Below, one piece after another: positions 9,880-21,718 of a stretch of 64,000 bases of DNA. The translations under genes were made by a program, and so were the position numbers. The notes under the pieces are model-generated. The model did not search any database. It was not told the DNA's origin and saw only the letters and a list, made by a program, of their open reading frames with translations. Source of the stretch: Paraspadella gotoi (taxonomy: Eukaryota; Chaetognatha); the NCBI GenBank assembly GCA_051294375.1, contig CM119263.1, forward strand, positions 1,554,535 to 1,618,534, read 5' to 3'. Position 1 is the first letter of the stretch; each line of letters starts with the position of its first letter.

Positions 9880-10430
9880 AACACCAAAAAAACACGAAAC
9901 GTTTCTTCTCAAACTCTGGATTTATTTCTGCAGGAAAATAAAAAATAAAACTGAATCTTTAAAGTGAAAACTTTTTTCTTCTCTTGAAAATCGGATTTAC
10001 TACATTTTCCCTTTCGCTTCGACGCGGAACGATACACGAACGCCGGGCGGTTCTCCGCCTTTTTTAAAAGAAATATTCCTCCGCGAACTAAGGACGCCAT
10101 CTGCAGTGACGCAGTCGTTTAAAAGTAGCGCCTTTTTCTTGTCTTAAAATCCGGATTAATTTCTATTTCCCAAAAAAAGAAAAAACGAAATTCTTTCTAT
10201 TTTCTTTTATTTGTCGTCGTCTCCCTTTTTTCAAAAAAAAAAAAAAAAATCTTTCCAGATTTAATTCGTTTTCTTTTTCGGATTTTAAATCCTCAGACTC
10301 GAATTTCAACCCAAAGGATTTTTTTTTTTGCCGCAGAAGACGAGGTTAGTTGTTGTTGTTGTTGTTGTTGTTATTCAGCGTTAAAAGAGAAATTCGATTT
10401 TAGATTTTCATCCAGGAGACAGACATTGGC
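9880..10430. other. Unique AT-rich DNA, no gene recognised
   Basis: Homopolymer-rich unique sequence. GACGCCATCTGCAGTGACG at 10093 includes the AGATGGCG word (minus strand) found at five places in the window. A short TTG run lies at 10350..10371. Confidence 0.5.
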
Positions 10431-10469
10431 AAAGAGAGAGAAAGAGAAAGGGAGAGAGAGAAAGAGAGA

Positions 10470-10513
<44 letters not shown>

Positions 10514-10528
10514 GCGAGAGAGAGAGAG
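10431..10528. repeat. (GA)n microsatellite
   Basis: GA dinucleotide run with scattered G, A and C interruptions. Confidence 0.93.
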
Positions 10529-10964
10529 CTTATCGATCGTAGCGCTCGGTTCTTTTTTCTCCTTCGAGATCTTAACGAGTTTAAACCGCGCATCCAGTTA
10601 CATACGGAGCTTTTAAAATACCTCCGGGTTAAAAGTAGACATCCGGGTCTCTTTTCGAAATGTGCTATGACGGCGATGATAAATTCGTTGAAAAAAAAGA
10701 TGAATTTAAAAGCTTAATATTATATACTAAAAAGGTTTGTTTATTCTTTGTAATAACGAAAATTGATATTTGTTGTATTGTGACACAATCGGGACAAACA
10801 TTTTACTCAATTTGTGTAAAACTTTTGTCCTGATTTTTTCCCTCTTCAATGGAGACTTGTGTCGGGGATCCAGCCTTCACTTCCCTTCAATTTGGGTCAG
10901 TGGAAAGACATATGAAAGGGGAACTCAGAGTGACACGACTCTTCTGATCGCGGAGGTCCTCTCT

Positions 10965-11127
10965 TCCTCCTCCTCCTCCTCCTCCTCCTCCTCCTTTGTG
11001 GCCTTCCCTCGACCTGATCCTTCCTGGAGTGACGGCCTCGTTCTTCGAGTCCCGAGTCGTCGGCTTCGGTGCTGCCCTCGTCAACACTTTTCAAAACTAA
11101 AAACTCGTCTCTCTCTCTCTCTTTCAT

Positions 11128-11222
<95 letters not shown>

Positions 11223-11515
11223 CTTATTTTCCTTTCTATCTTTCTTTTCCATTCATTTTTTTGATTCATTTTTTTAATTATATTTTCTTTTTCTTTCTTT
11301 TATCTTTCTATCTCTTTTGTTTTCTCTATCATTTCTTGATAATTTTTAAATCTGTGTTTCTGATTTTTCTTTTTTTTGCTGTTTTTCTAAACTGTCTCTT
11401 TTATCTTTATATCTCTTGTTTGTTTTATTTCTTTCTTTTCTTACTGTCTTTCTCTCCTTTTTATTTCTTTATTTTTTTTTTATGCTTTAATTTTAAGCTT
11501 TCATCGTCCTCATCT

Positions 11516-11577
<62 letters not shown>

Positions 11578-11657
11578 GCAGAGATCGACTCGAGCTCAAT
11601 GTGCTGCAGCGACTCGGGCCTTGATGATACTCGATATCTTGTTTTTTCAGCCTTCTC

Positions 11658-11732
<75 letters not shown>
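10965..11732. repeat. Cluster of (TCC)n, (TTTC)n and (CT)n
   Basis: TCC run 10965..10995, TTTC run 11128..11223 (about 24 units), T-rich stretch to 11500, CT run 11514..11576, and interrupted CT run 11656..11732. A GA run follows at 11801..11830. The long Ser/Leu/Phe reading frames here are produced by the repeats. Confidence 0.95.
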
Positions 11733-11735
<3 letters not shown>

Positions 11736-11798
11736 CCGGTTAAAATTGGGGTCCGATTGGGGGGAAGAGAGGGGAAAAAGACTTCCTTTCATTCTGTG

Positions 11799-11832
<34 letters not shown>

Positions 11833-11834
11833 TT

Positions 11835-12400
11835 CGTTCGACTCATTAAACGTTGAGCCTTTTTTGACGTCGATCTCATTATCTTTTTCCCGCGAGTTTT
11901 GAGGTAATTATTCGCTCATCTCTTTCTTTCCTTTTTGGTTAAAGAATAAAAAGGAAAAAAATTAGGATAATAAAAAAATTTAAAATTAAGAATAAAAATA
12001 TAGAAATATTAAAAGATCAAAATTTTCATAAAAATTTAAAGAATAATTAAAAAAATTAACCATTAACTTAAAAATTTACAAATTCAAAAAATAAGATACA
12101 CTTAAAACAATTGCAATCGAAATGTAATTAAGATAATCTTTTTTACATGTTTAATTATTTTCATAATTTCAAGAATATAAATTATATTTTCATAATATTA
12201 TCGCGACTAAATTTTCATGTCGTTTATCTTCCGTGCAACACGGTACAGAGTTCTAACTTTGATTAAAAATTTAGAGCTTGTAAATCTTTCCCGACTTCAA
12301 TTAAGCCATTCTAAATGCCAAATAAATCAATTGAGAAGATTTAGTAAAAAGTTAAGCAAGCCAAAGATGGAAAGAAAGGCTGTAATGTTTAATGAGAAAG
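11835..12400. other. AT-rich intergenic DNA, nothing recognised
   Basis: Strongly A/T-rich, with no coding or RNA feature that I can support. Confidence 0.65.
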
Positions 12401-12404
12401 AGAG

Positions 12405-12408
<4 letters not shown>

Positions 12409-12455
<47 letters not shown>
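12409..12455. repeat. (GA)n microsatellite
   Basis: GA dinucleotide run. Confidence 0.95.
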
Positions 12456-12458
<3 letters not shown>

Positions 12459-12845
12459 GAGGCCTTCCAGCTGCTTTGGTCTTTGGAATGCTGCTGCCCC
12501 ACGTCGAAAACCTTTTTCTCTTCCGCTTGAGATTATTTTGCCAAAATAACAAAATAAAAAGGAGTGAAACTCTTTCTCTCAAAGATTTCTCTCACAGATT
12601 TCTCACACAGATCTTATCGCTCAATTTGTTTTGTTTAAATGCTTGCCAGCTTTTCTTTGAAAAAACAAACTTGAAAAAAACAAAAAACAAACAGTATCTT
12701 AAAGACTTTTAGTAGCAGACTTTATTCGGAATTATTATTATTATTTCGGGGAAATTTCAGAATAAGAATTTAAATTTTAAGATTTTTCTTAAATATAGAT
12801 GTAGGAACAAAAGGTCATCAGTAATCAAATTTGAAATAAGAATGG

Positions 12846-12905
12846 AGAGGATTCGAACTCGCGACCGTCAAGCAAGTACTTAATACTTTTTTAGGCAATA
12901 GGATC
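12846..12905 (-). repeat. Possible tRNA-like fragment
   Basis: On the minus strand GCGAGTTCGAATCCTC resembles a T-arm with box B (GTTCGAATCC). There is no matching acceptor stem or clear D-arm, so at most it is a degraded tRNA or SINE piece. Confidence 0.25.
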
Positions 12906-12973
12906 CTATGTGGTGACTTTGAATCCAATAAACCGAAGGTTTTCCATCATTCATTTCCATCCATAGTCTTATC

Positions 12974-13083
12974 TTCCTCCTCCTCCTCCTCCTCCTCCTC
13001 CTCCTCCTCCTCCGCTTCCTCGTATTCTGACTTTTTTCTTCGATCATGGACCAAACATTTTGACAACCGAATTGGAGAATGAG

Positions 13084-13116
<33 letters not shown>

Positions 13117-13117
13117 T
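12974..13117. repeat. (TCC)n and (GTC)n microsatellites
   Basis: TCC run 12974..13013 and GTC run 13084..13117, separated by unique DNA. Confidence 0.95.
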
Positions 13118-14370
13118 TCTGGTCCTTGACCTCTTTGTTGTCGTCATCTTACACAATAAATTATTTCATTTTTGAGATTCAATGTAATTCTAATTACATA
13201 CGGGTATCGGAGGTAACAAGTAGGGGAATACTGGATTCTGTAGTTTGAAGATACTTCATGGTTAAACGGGACAGACACAAGGGAAATCTGGATAATTAGA
13301 CCCTGAATATTTAAAACTGGTAATACACAATGACATAATTAATAAATAATTAATTAATAAAAAGAAATTTGGGATATTTTTTGTTTTTGTTTTTGTTTCA
13401 AAATTAATTTTTGTTTGACATGTCAAAATTATAGAAAAATTTTGATCAGATTTAATAAAGGTTTCATATTATATACAAGATTTCTTATAATAGTTTAATC
13501 AAAGGTTTACACAATTTCAATAATGATTAATATATTTGTCAATTAATTTTTCATTCATAGATTTTTGACTCCGATTTTTTTAAAGAAAAACTAATAATGG
13601 ACGCTTGTCTAGAAAATTCTATTATTACGTGCCCTTTTCCGAAGTAACACCTATTTCATGAAGTTTTCTTCTTTTTTGTAGTCGGGCATTGCCTAGGTTC
13701 ACCCCGCCAAATCTAATTTTAAAATCTCATTTCTTGTAATAAATTTTTTTTTAAGCGAGATTTTCGCCTAAATAAAAAAATCTGTTTATCAATCATCGTA
13801 TCATTGATTCTACTTTTTGTTGTTTTCGATAAAAAAAAAATTTGCATGGAATAACAAAAATGAATTTTTTCTGTGATTTCTCATCAAGCTTCAAAGGTTA
13901 TGATTTCATAAAAACTCCCACCACATCATTATGTTCCCTTAAATGAAACTATTGTTTTGTATCAATTGTGATCGGACATCAATTATCTTTCGACAATTAA
14001 ATGAATCGAGAAACAACATCGTCGTCGTTGTTGTGGTTGTTGTTGATATTGTCAATTATTTTAACTATTTTTTTTAATTTATTTTTTTTAACAGACGAAT
14101 CTTCTGTTCTCAAGATTATTAGAAGAAAATCTACGTTTCGATCAAAAAAATTGTAAAAAAAAAAAACGATTGTAAATAAATAAAAATACAGTGAGTTGGT
14201 CAGTCGGTCGTCGGCAAATCAATCGTAATCAAAAATTTTAAAAAATACGAGATAATTCCACGAAAAGAAAAATAATTAGTGTTTGCGATCTTAATCATAT
14301 AAAAGAAATAAATTATAATACAACTTGGATTACTCGTTTCAATCGCTCTCTTCGACGGATCTCCGCTCGT
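13118..14370. other. AT-rich intergenic DNA, nothing recognised
   Basis: About 1.25 kb of AT-rich sequence with short TTG and TTTTG runs. No supported gene. Confidence 0.65.
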
Positions 14371-14380
14371 TTCGGATTAT

Positions 14381-14397
14381 ACTCTCTCTCTCTCTCG

Positions 14398-14470
<73 letters not shown>
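14381..14470. repeat. (CT)n microsatellite before candidate exon
   Basis: CT run with a CGTT interruption near 14397 and a TTT interruption near 14406. It lies directly upstream of the GC-rich candidate exon at 14536 and could be a 5' UTR element or a pyrimidine tract for splicing. Confidence 0.95.
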
Positions 14471-14472
<2 letters not shown>

Positions 14473-14535
14473 ACATGGAACCCCCTCCTTCGATCCCCTC
14501 GAAACGCACCCTCCTCTGCCCGCCCGTGCCGTGAG

Positions 14536-14846
14536 GGGCAAAGGAGCGGGCGGCGGATCAGGTAAGGGTCGGTCAAAGGGCGCCCGCGCCCCTAAGACCG
14601 TCACCATCAAAGGATTCGCTCCGCCGGCCAACAACAACAACAATATCCACAACAACAACAACAGCGACGGCGCCGCAGCAGCAGCAGTCGTTAATCCGCC
14701 GCCGCCTCCGCCGCCGCCGCCGCTCGGCGCCCCGATGGGCGGAGTCTACCCTCCGCCAACAGGGATCTTCATCGCGCCCGCCCACTCGCTGCCGGCGATG
14801 ATGACCGGACGATTCGCCGGACCGTTTCCGGCGGAGACCGGAGAAG
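14536..14846 (+). CDS. Candidate exon of an unrecognised Asn/Ala/Pro-rich protein
   Basis: A frame open from before the CT run to TGA at 14867. It reads GKGAGGGSGKGRSKGARAPK, then TVTIKGFAPPA, an Asn-rich stretch (CAA/AAC codons), five Ala, nine Pro, and LGAPMGGVYPPPTG with AHSLPAMMTGRFAGPFPAETG. This wording and the GC-rich composition look coding against AT-rich flanks. GAGAAG|GTAAGG at 14846/14847 is a strong donor (phase 1). The left end is uncertain. The CT run followed by AG at 14535 could be an acceptor, while CAG|GTAAGG near 14560 could be an alternative donor. The nearby ATG at 14475 is in another frame and stops after 19 codons. The homopolymer pattern suits a transcriptional or RNA-binding regulator, but no domain is visible and I do not recognise the gene. 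Confidence 0.45.
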
Positions 14847-14869
14847 GTAAGGCAATGAGACGGTGGTGA

Positions 14870-15480
14870 GGGTGAGGGGGGGAGAAAAGGAGGTAAGCGT
14901 GAGATTGAAGGTGATTGTATTAACGAGGTGAGTCATCTGATTATTTCTACAACACGAAAAGAAGTGAATGGAACATAAAGGAAGAATTTAAAACAAAATA
15001 AATCAAAGAAACAAAACAAAACAAAACAAAACCCAAATATAATCGCATTCAAAAAATAAACAAAAAAGAAATTCAAAACGTCAGATTTACATTTACAAAA
15101 ATTAGGCTATCATGAAATAGTTGTTCTATTTTTAGGAAAACATTGGATTGTATTTAAAGGTTTTATCATTCCGTGTAAAGGAGCATAAGAATGACTAGAA
15201 ATATTTATCAATTAAGCAAATTTACTTTTTACAGAAATAAAGATGCAGACTATATGTAATTTTAGATATAAATTACTTGATAAAGAAACGTTTTACATTT
15301 TTATTTGATAGTCCTATTTAATAATTTAAGAATTTACTTAAAAATGAGACTTTAAACCTTTAATAATAATGATACAACCTGGACTTTCCCTCATCCGATT
15401 GAACGATGAATTCATCGGTTGACAAAAAATTAAGGCTGACGACATCTGGAGGTTAATTACTCTCCTACAATATTCAATAA
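14870..15480. other. AT-rich DNA after candidate exon, possible intron
   Basis: No gene recognised. A short (CAAAA)n run lies at 15010..15032. If the exon at 14536..14846 is real, this is the start of its intron. Confidence 0.5.
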
Positions 15481-16830
15481 GTTCTTTCTTTTTTTACTTC
15501 TTTCTTCGTTTAATTTCTCCACTCCTTATCTTCCTTCTTCTTCTTTTAATTTCTCCTCTCCTTCTCTTTCCTTCTTCTTCTTAATTCTCCTCTCCTGCTC
15601 TTCCTTCTTTTTTCTTCTTTTAATTTCTCCTCTCCCTTCTACTTCCTTCATCTCTCTTTTAATTTTCCTCTCCTTCTCTTCCTTCTTCTTCTTTTTAATC
15701 CTCTCCTTCCCCTCCCTACTCCTCTCCTTCTCTTCCTCTTTAATCCTTCTTTTAATTTTTCTCCTCTCCTTCCCTTCCTTCTTCTTCTTTTAATTTTCTC
15801 CTCTCCTGTCCCTTACCTTCTTCTTCTTTTAATTTCTCCTCTCCTTCTCTTCCTTCTTCTCTTTTATTTCTCCTCTCCTTCCTTCCTTCTGTCTTCTTTT
15901 AATTCTCCTTCCCTTCTCTTCCTTCATCTTCTTTAATTTCTCCTCTCCTTCTCCTTCTCTCTCTTTTAATTTCTCCTCTCCTTTCTTCTTCTTCTTCTTT
16001 TAATTTCTCCTCTCCTTCTTCCTTCATCTTCTTTTAATTTCTCCTCTCCTTCCCTTCCTTCTTCTTCTTTTAATTTCTCCTCTCTTCCTTCCTTCTTCTC
16101 TTATTTTCCTCTCTTCTCTTCCTTCTTTTTTTAATTCTCCTCTCCTTCTCTTCCTTCTTCTTCTTTTAATTTCTCCTCTCCTTCTCTTCCTTCTTCTTCT
16201 TTAATTTCTCCTCTCCTTTTCTTCCTTCATCTTCTTTAATTTTTCCTCTCCTCTTCCTTCTTCTTCTTTAATTTCTCCTCTCTTCCTCCTTCTTCTTTTT
16301 TAATCTCCTCTCCTTCCTTCCTTCTTCTTCTTTTTTAATTTCTCCCTCCTTCCCTTCCTTCTTCTTCTTTTTAATTTCTCCTCTCCTCTCTTCCTTCATC
16401 TTCTTTTAATTTCTCCTTCCCTTCTCTTCCTTCTTCTCTTTTAATTTCTCCTCTCCTTCTCTTCCTTCTTCTTCTTTTAATTTCTCCTCTCCTTCTCTTC
16501 CTTCATCTCTTTTAATTTTTCCTCTCCTTCCCTTCCTTCTTCTTCTTTTAATTTCTCCTCTCCTTTCCTTCCTTCTTCTTCTTTTAATTTCTCCTCTCCT
16601 TCTCTTCCTTCTTCTTCTTTTAATTTCTCCTCTCCTTCTCTTCCTTCTTCTTCTTTTAATTTCTCCTCTCCTTCTCTTCCTTCATCTTTCTTTTAATTTC
16701 CTTCTCTCCTTCTCTTCTTCTTCTTCTTTTAATTTCTCCTCTCCTTCTCTTCCTTCTTCTTCTTTTAATTTCTCCTCTCCTTCTCTTCCTTCTTCTTCTT
16801 TCAATTCTCCTCTCCTTCCCTTCCTTCTTC
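15481..16830. repeat. Pyrimidine minisatellite, ~34-bp unit
   Basis: About 1.35 kb of tandem units built from TTTTAATTTCTCCTCTCC and TTCTCTTCCTTCTTCTTC. There are roughly 38-40 copies with small length changes. The strand is almost pure C/T except for the AA in each TTTTAATT. Short minus-strand frames here (for example 16682..16909, Glu/Lys/Arg-rich) are repeat artefacts. Confidence 0.95.
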
Positions 16831-17120
16831 TCTCTTCTCTTTTTCTCCGATCATCGCCTCCACGCCTCTTCTTCCTCCTCCTCCTCCTCCTCCTCTCTCC
16901 CTCCTCCACCCCCCCTCAACAACATTGCCTCCTCATCTTCCTCTCACCTCAACCATCACCGATCCCAGATCATAAACTTCATTTTCTCTTACTCCTCCTC
17001 CTCCCCCTCCTCCTCCTCCTCCTCCTCCCTGATTTATGCTCCTCTTTGTGTCAAAGTCTCCTCCTTCGTTGTGAGTGAATCGATCCTCTTCCTCCGAACC
17101 CAAAGTGGAAGAGGATTTCT

Positions 17121-17211
<91 letters not shown>
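16831..17211. repeat. (TCC)n and (CT)n cluster
   Basis: TCC-rich stretches at 16866..16893 and 17000..17030, then an interrupted CT run at 17120..17211. A short ACG run lies at 17288..17301. Confidence 0.9.
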
Positions 17212-17411
17212 CACGGATCCGCGGGTTTCCTTTCCTTAAAAATCAAGGATAATTTTTTTTTTCGCTCTCGATCTTCGATCGTCAACGACGACGACGACGA
17301 AAGGCCATCTGACGGTTAATTTCGTTAAAATAGATGGCGTACTTTGGATCGGAGTATAGGGAGGTGCATTAGGGGTGAAGAATGGGATTTGCAAAGAAAA
17401 GAGAAAATTGA

Positions 17412-17643
17412 TATGAAATTGGTACAACCAATAGAAAAACTATCCATTCATTTAATAAATAAGCTATCTTGTCCCTGACTTTGGACAGGCTTCGGTGGTT
17501 TAAGGCCTCCATCACTCTTACAAGATAATGACATATCAGGTCCCTGCAAGCTTTCAATCAAGACTCTCTCACAGTCTCGTTTATTCACTCCCAGAGTACC
17601 TGGCTTCCCTCTCAATAAAGTAGTATAATGTTTCAAAGAATGT
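17412..17643 (-). repeat. SINE-like element B, minus copy
   Basis: The reverse complement carries the element B body (GCCAGGTACTCTGGGAGTG, GTCTTGATTGAAAGCTTGCA, AAAGTCAGGGACAAGATAGC) and the tail TTATTTATTAAATGAATGG...TTGTACCAATTTCAT. The first ~60 bases of the full element are missing. Confidence 0.85.
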
Positions 17644-17649
17644 GTTATT

Positions 17650-18038
17650 ATTGTTTAAGTTAATTTTTTTCGCTCCATACTATTTTGTGAAGTTTTTTTT
17701 GTTATTGTAAACTTTTTAGGTTTTTACCTTGGAACGAGTTAGTTTCATTTTTTGCAAATAACTTTCGTTAATCAAAAAAAGAAATAATACAAAATCCAAA
17801 AAATTAAAAATATGAAATGACCTAAAAAATTTTTAAATCAACAAATGATTCGGCGTCAAAACAAAACGATTTTTTTTTGTTTTCATTTCGATGAACAAAA
17901 AGAAAAAAAGGAAGCGAGATTTGAAATGACGTTTGACAAAGGACAAAGTCTGGGACAAAGGGACAAAAAAAGTGGATGCGAATTTGAGTGAATTGGAGCG
18001 AAATTTGAGGGAAAAGATGAAGAAGTGAAAGAGATGTG
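17650..18038. other. AT-rich intergenic DNA, nothing recognised
   Basis: No supported gene or shared repeat. Confidence 0.6.
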
Positions 18039-18170
18039 AAAGAGAAGAGAAAGAGAAAGAGAAGAGAAAGAGAAAGAGAAGAGAAAGAGAAGAGAAAGAG
18101 AAGAGAAAGAGAAGAGAAAAAGAAGGGAAAAAGAAGAGAAATAGAAGATAAAGAGAAGAGAAAGAGAAGG
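18039..18170. repeat. (GAGAAA)n purine tract
   Basis: Degenerate AGAGAAGAGAAAGAGAA repeat, all purine. The Arg/Lys/Glu-rich reading frame over it is an artefact. Confidence 0.9.
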
Positions 18171-18441
18171 GATTTCCGGTCAGAATTTAGAAAGAGAGAG
18201 AGAATTCTCTTTTCGCTTTTGTGAACTTTTATAAAATTGGTACGTTCGTCAAATATAAAAGATTATTTATCAATTCAACAAAGTATTAATGTAATATTTT
18301 ATTAACTGTTTGAATTGGATAAAAGGAGAGAAATAAAACTTTTTGAGATTAAATGGTTAAAAAAATGTGGGGTTTTTTCCAAAGAAAACAATTAGTTTAG
18401 TAAATTTATCTAAAGTGTTCTCTAAACCAATAAATCTAGTG

Positions 18442-18444
18442 ACG

Positions 18445-18480
<36 letters not shown>

Positions 18481-19116
18481 NNNNNNNNNNNNNNNNNNNN
18501 NNNNNNNNNNNNNNNNNNNNNNNNNNNNNNNNNNNNNNNNNNNNNNNNNNNNNNNNNNNNNNNNNNNNNNNNNNNNNNNNNNNNNNNNNNNNNNNNNNNN
18601 NNNNNNNNNNNNNNNNNNNNNNNNNNNNNNNNNNNNNNNNNNNNNNNNNNNNNNNNNNNNNNNNNNNNNNNNNNNNNNNNNNNNNNNNNNNNNNNNNNNN
18701 NNNNNNNNNNNNNNNNNNNNNNNNNNNNNNNNNNNNNNNNNNNNNNNNNNNNNNNNNNNNNNNNNNNNNNNNNNNNNNNNNNNNNNNNNNNNNNNNNNNN
18801 NNNNNNNNNNNNNNNNNNNNNNNNNNNNNNNNNNNNNNNNNNNNNNNNNNNNNNNNNNNNNNNNNNNNNNNNNNNNNNNNNNNNNNNNNNNNNNNNNNNN
18901 NNNNNNNNNNNNNNNNNNNNNNNNNNNNNNNNNNNNNNNNNNNNNNNNNNNNNNNNNNNNNNNNNNNNNNNNNNNNNNNNNNNNNNNNNNNNNNNNNNNN
19001 NNNNNNNNNNNNNNNNNNNNNNNNNNNNNNNNNNNNNNNNNNNNNNNNNNNNNNNNNNNNNNNNNNNNNNNNNNNNNNNNNNNNNNNNNNNNNNNNNNNN
19101 NNNNNNNNNNNNNNNN
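18442..19116. other. (CAA)n run leading into an assembly gap
   Basis: ACAACAACA run (18442..18480) followed by 636 unknown bases (18481..19116). The far side begins with a GA run, so the gap joins two different microsatellites. Confidence 0.9.
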
Positions 19117-19215
19117 GAGAGAGAGAGAGAGATAAAGAAGAAGCCGGAAATGTGAAATTATCTCACGGAGATAAACTCGTCAAATAATTTGCTTTCAGTG
19201 AATCAGTGAAGCATT

Positions 19216-19412
19216 ACTTGAAGTAGAGCAGTGATTGAGTGAAGCAGAGAAGCAGTAATGGAATAAAGCAGTAAAGCAGTAAAGCAGCACTTGAAGTAGA
19301 GCAGTAAAGCAGTGATTGAGTGAAGCAGAGAAGCAGTAATGGAATAAAGCAGTAAAGCAGTAAAGCAGCACTTGAAGTAGAGAAGTAAAGCAGTGATTGA
19401 GTGAAGCATAAG
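19216..19412. repeat. Minisatellite, 73/81-bp units
   Basis: Units start ACTTGAAGTAGAGCAGT at 19216, 19289 and 19370. The second unit carries an extra TAAAGCAG, which is why it is 8 bases longer. The third is truncated. Inside the unit AGTAAAGC and GAAGCAG repeat at a smaller scale. Confidence 0.9.
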
Positions 19413-19830
19413 CGCGTTGTCTGATAAACGCATTTAATGATTGACTCATTAACTGATAAGTGTCCTGACTGATTGGCACGAGGAATAATTGTTGAATTGA
19501 CTGATTGTGTTGATGTTTTGTTCAGAAATGAAGGACTAAAAGACATAAGTGACTGTGTAAACTAGAATGTTTATTTTACATATTTTAGAATATTTCGAGA
19601 TTACGTAGACGATGTGGTAAATATATTTGTATACATAGTAAATATATACTGTAAATACATATAAAATATCCCTAAACGAGTGGAGAGATCGTGTGGATTT
19701 TGTCTTTTCTCTCAAGCTCACTTCATTTGGACGAAAGATTCAACTCGTCCTCAGAATTACGAGTTCTCCTCGAGAAAAATCGACGCTTAGAATTCGTGGC
19801 ACGTTCTTATAGAACATTACTTATTTTTAG

Positions 19831-19868
<38 letters not shown>

Positions 19869-20146
19869 NNNNNNNNNNNNNNNNNNNNNNNNNNNNNNNN
19901 NNNNNNNNNNNNNNNNNNNNNNNNNNNNNNNNNNNNNNNNNNNNNNNNNNNNNNNNNNNNNNNNNNNNNNNNNNNNNNNNNNNNNNNNNNNNNNNNNNNN
20001 NNNNNNNNNNNNNNNNNNNNNNCTCTCTCTCTCCTTTTCTCTCATTCTCTCTCTCTGTGTCTTAGTGGTGATTGCCAAAGCTTCGACGCTTCCTCTAATT
20101 AGGTGTGAACAGAAAAAAGAAGATTGTCACAATCAAAAAAAAAACA
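19413..20146. other. Unique DNA, CT run and gap
   Basis: 19413..19832 is AT-rich with no gene. A CT run begins at 19833 and enters a gap (19869..20022) that has CT on its other side, so the missing piece is probably more CT. 20040..20146 is unique. Confidence 0.7.
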
Positions 20147-21088
20147 NNNNNNNNNNNNNNNNNNNNNNNNNNNNNNNNNNNNNNNNNNNNNNNNNNNNNN
20201 NNNNNNNNNNNNNNNNNNNNNNNNNNNNNNNNNNNNNNNNNNNNNNNNNNNNNNNNNNNNNNNNNNNNNNNNNNNNNNNNNNNNNNNNNNNNNNNNNNNN
20301 NNNNNNNNNNNNNNNNNNNNNNNNNNNNNNNNNNNNNNNNNNNNNNNNNNNNNNNNNNNNNNNNNNNNNNNNNNNNNNNNNNNNNNNNNNNNNNNNNNNN
20401 NNNNNNNNNNNTGGAAGGTTTAACCCGAAATATCCACATTTATTGAATAAATAAAATAAAAAAATAAATAGTACATACAGAAATAAAGAAATAACGTTTG
20501 CGAAAAGGTTTCGTGAAAAAGAAGGAAACGAAAGGAGATTATTGTTTCTCNNNNNNNNNNNNNNNNNNNNNNNNNNNNNNNNNNNNNNNNNNNNNNNNNN
20601 NNNNNNNNNNNNNNNNNNNNNNNNNNNNNNNNNNNNNNNNNNNNNNNNNNNNNNNNNNNNNNNNNNNNNNNNNNNNNNNNNNNNNNNNNNNNNNNNNNNN
20701 NNNNNNNNNNNNNNNNNNNNNNNNNNNNNNNNNNNNNNNNNNNNNNNNNNNNNNNNNNNNNNNNNNNNNNNNNNNNNNNNNNNNNNNNNNNNNNNNNNNN
20801 NNNNNNNNNNNNNNNNNNNNNNNNNNNNNNNNNNNNNNNNNNNNNNNNNNNNNNNNNNNNNNNNNNNNNNNNNNNNNNNNNNNNNNNNNNNNNNNNNNNN
20901 NNNNNNNNNNNNNNNNNNNNNNNNNNNNNNNNNNNNNNNNNNNNNNNNNNNNNNNNNNNNNNNNNNNNNNNNNNNNNNNNNNNNNNNNNNNNNNNNNNNN
21001 NNNNNNNNNNNNNNNNNNNNNNNNNNNNNNNNNNNNNNNNNNNNNNNNNNNNNNNNNNNNNNNNNNNNNNNNNNNNNNNNNNNNNNNN
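20147..21088. other. Two assembly gaps with a short island
   Basis: Gaps 20147..20411 and 20551..21088. The 139-base island between is AT-rich with no recognisable feature. Confidence 0.95.
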
Positions 21089-21718
21089 GAGCGTTTAAAC
21101 TAATTTGAAATCTATGTAAAAGTATAAAAAATCCATGAGATAAAATTGGAAAATTACTACAATTACTACGTAACTGCAACTACAAATGCAACTAATGAAA
21201 CTAACTACAATTGCAAAAGCTACTAACCGCAATTGCAAATGCAACTGCAATTACAAATTTCAATGCTATTGCAGGTTTCTCGGTCTTTTAATCACGAACC
21301 CGAAATTTACGGTTTTACTCATCTCGACTTCATAATCAAAATTCGCTAATTGATTTATTATTCGAGTCAAGAAATAAGAGACTTAATTATTATTTATTAT
21401 TTATTATTATTATTTATTATTTATTATTCGAGTCAAGAAATAAGAGACTTAATTATTTTGTTTTTGCTCAGTTTTTATTAAGTTGTTTAAAATTGTTTTG
21501 TTGTTTAAAAAGAATTTCGTCGTTAATTAAATTTTGGTTTTCCGTCCGGGAGCTAATGAATAAAAAAAAACTTACTCTGCGGGTTGATTAATGGCTCCAT
21601 TTTTTAATGATTTATATATGTATTTTTTTTACTTTACATTCTTTTATTAAATGAGAAATGTTAATGGGTTTATTTAAATGCTAAATTAAATCCAAATAGT
21701 ATATATATAATATAAATA
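21089..21718. other. AT-rich DNA with local duplications
   Basis: A degenerate AACTGCAATTAC-type repeat covers 21160..21265. The 31-base stretch beginning TCGAGTCAAGAAATAAGAGA occurs twice (about 21363 and 21429) around a TTATTA run. No gene. Confidence 0.7.

Noticed and set aside
17329-17460. Inverted repeat ends that would make element B a DNA transposon
   Set aside because: GAGTACAATATAG and the complement of the tail share only GTACAA; that is too short for terminal inverted repeats.
19216-19412. Possible CRISPR-like array
   Set aside because: Units are full tandem copies with no unique spacers, in a eukaryotic genome.
19195-19546. Cys/Phe/Leu/Tyr-rich repeats on the minus strand
   Set aside because: They come from a 73/81-base minisatellite; the lengths are not multiples that would preserve a real protein repeat in all units.
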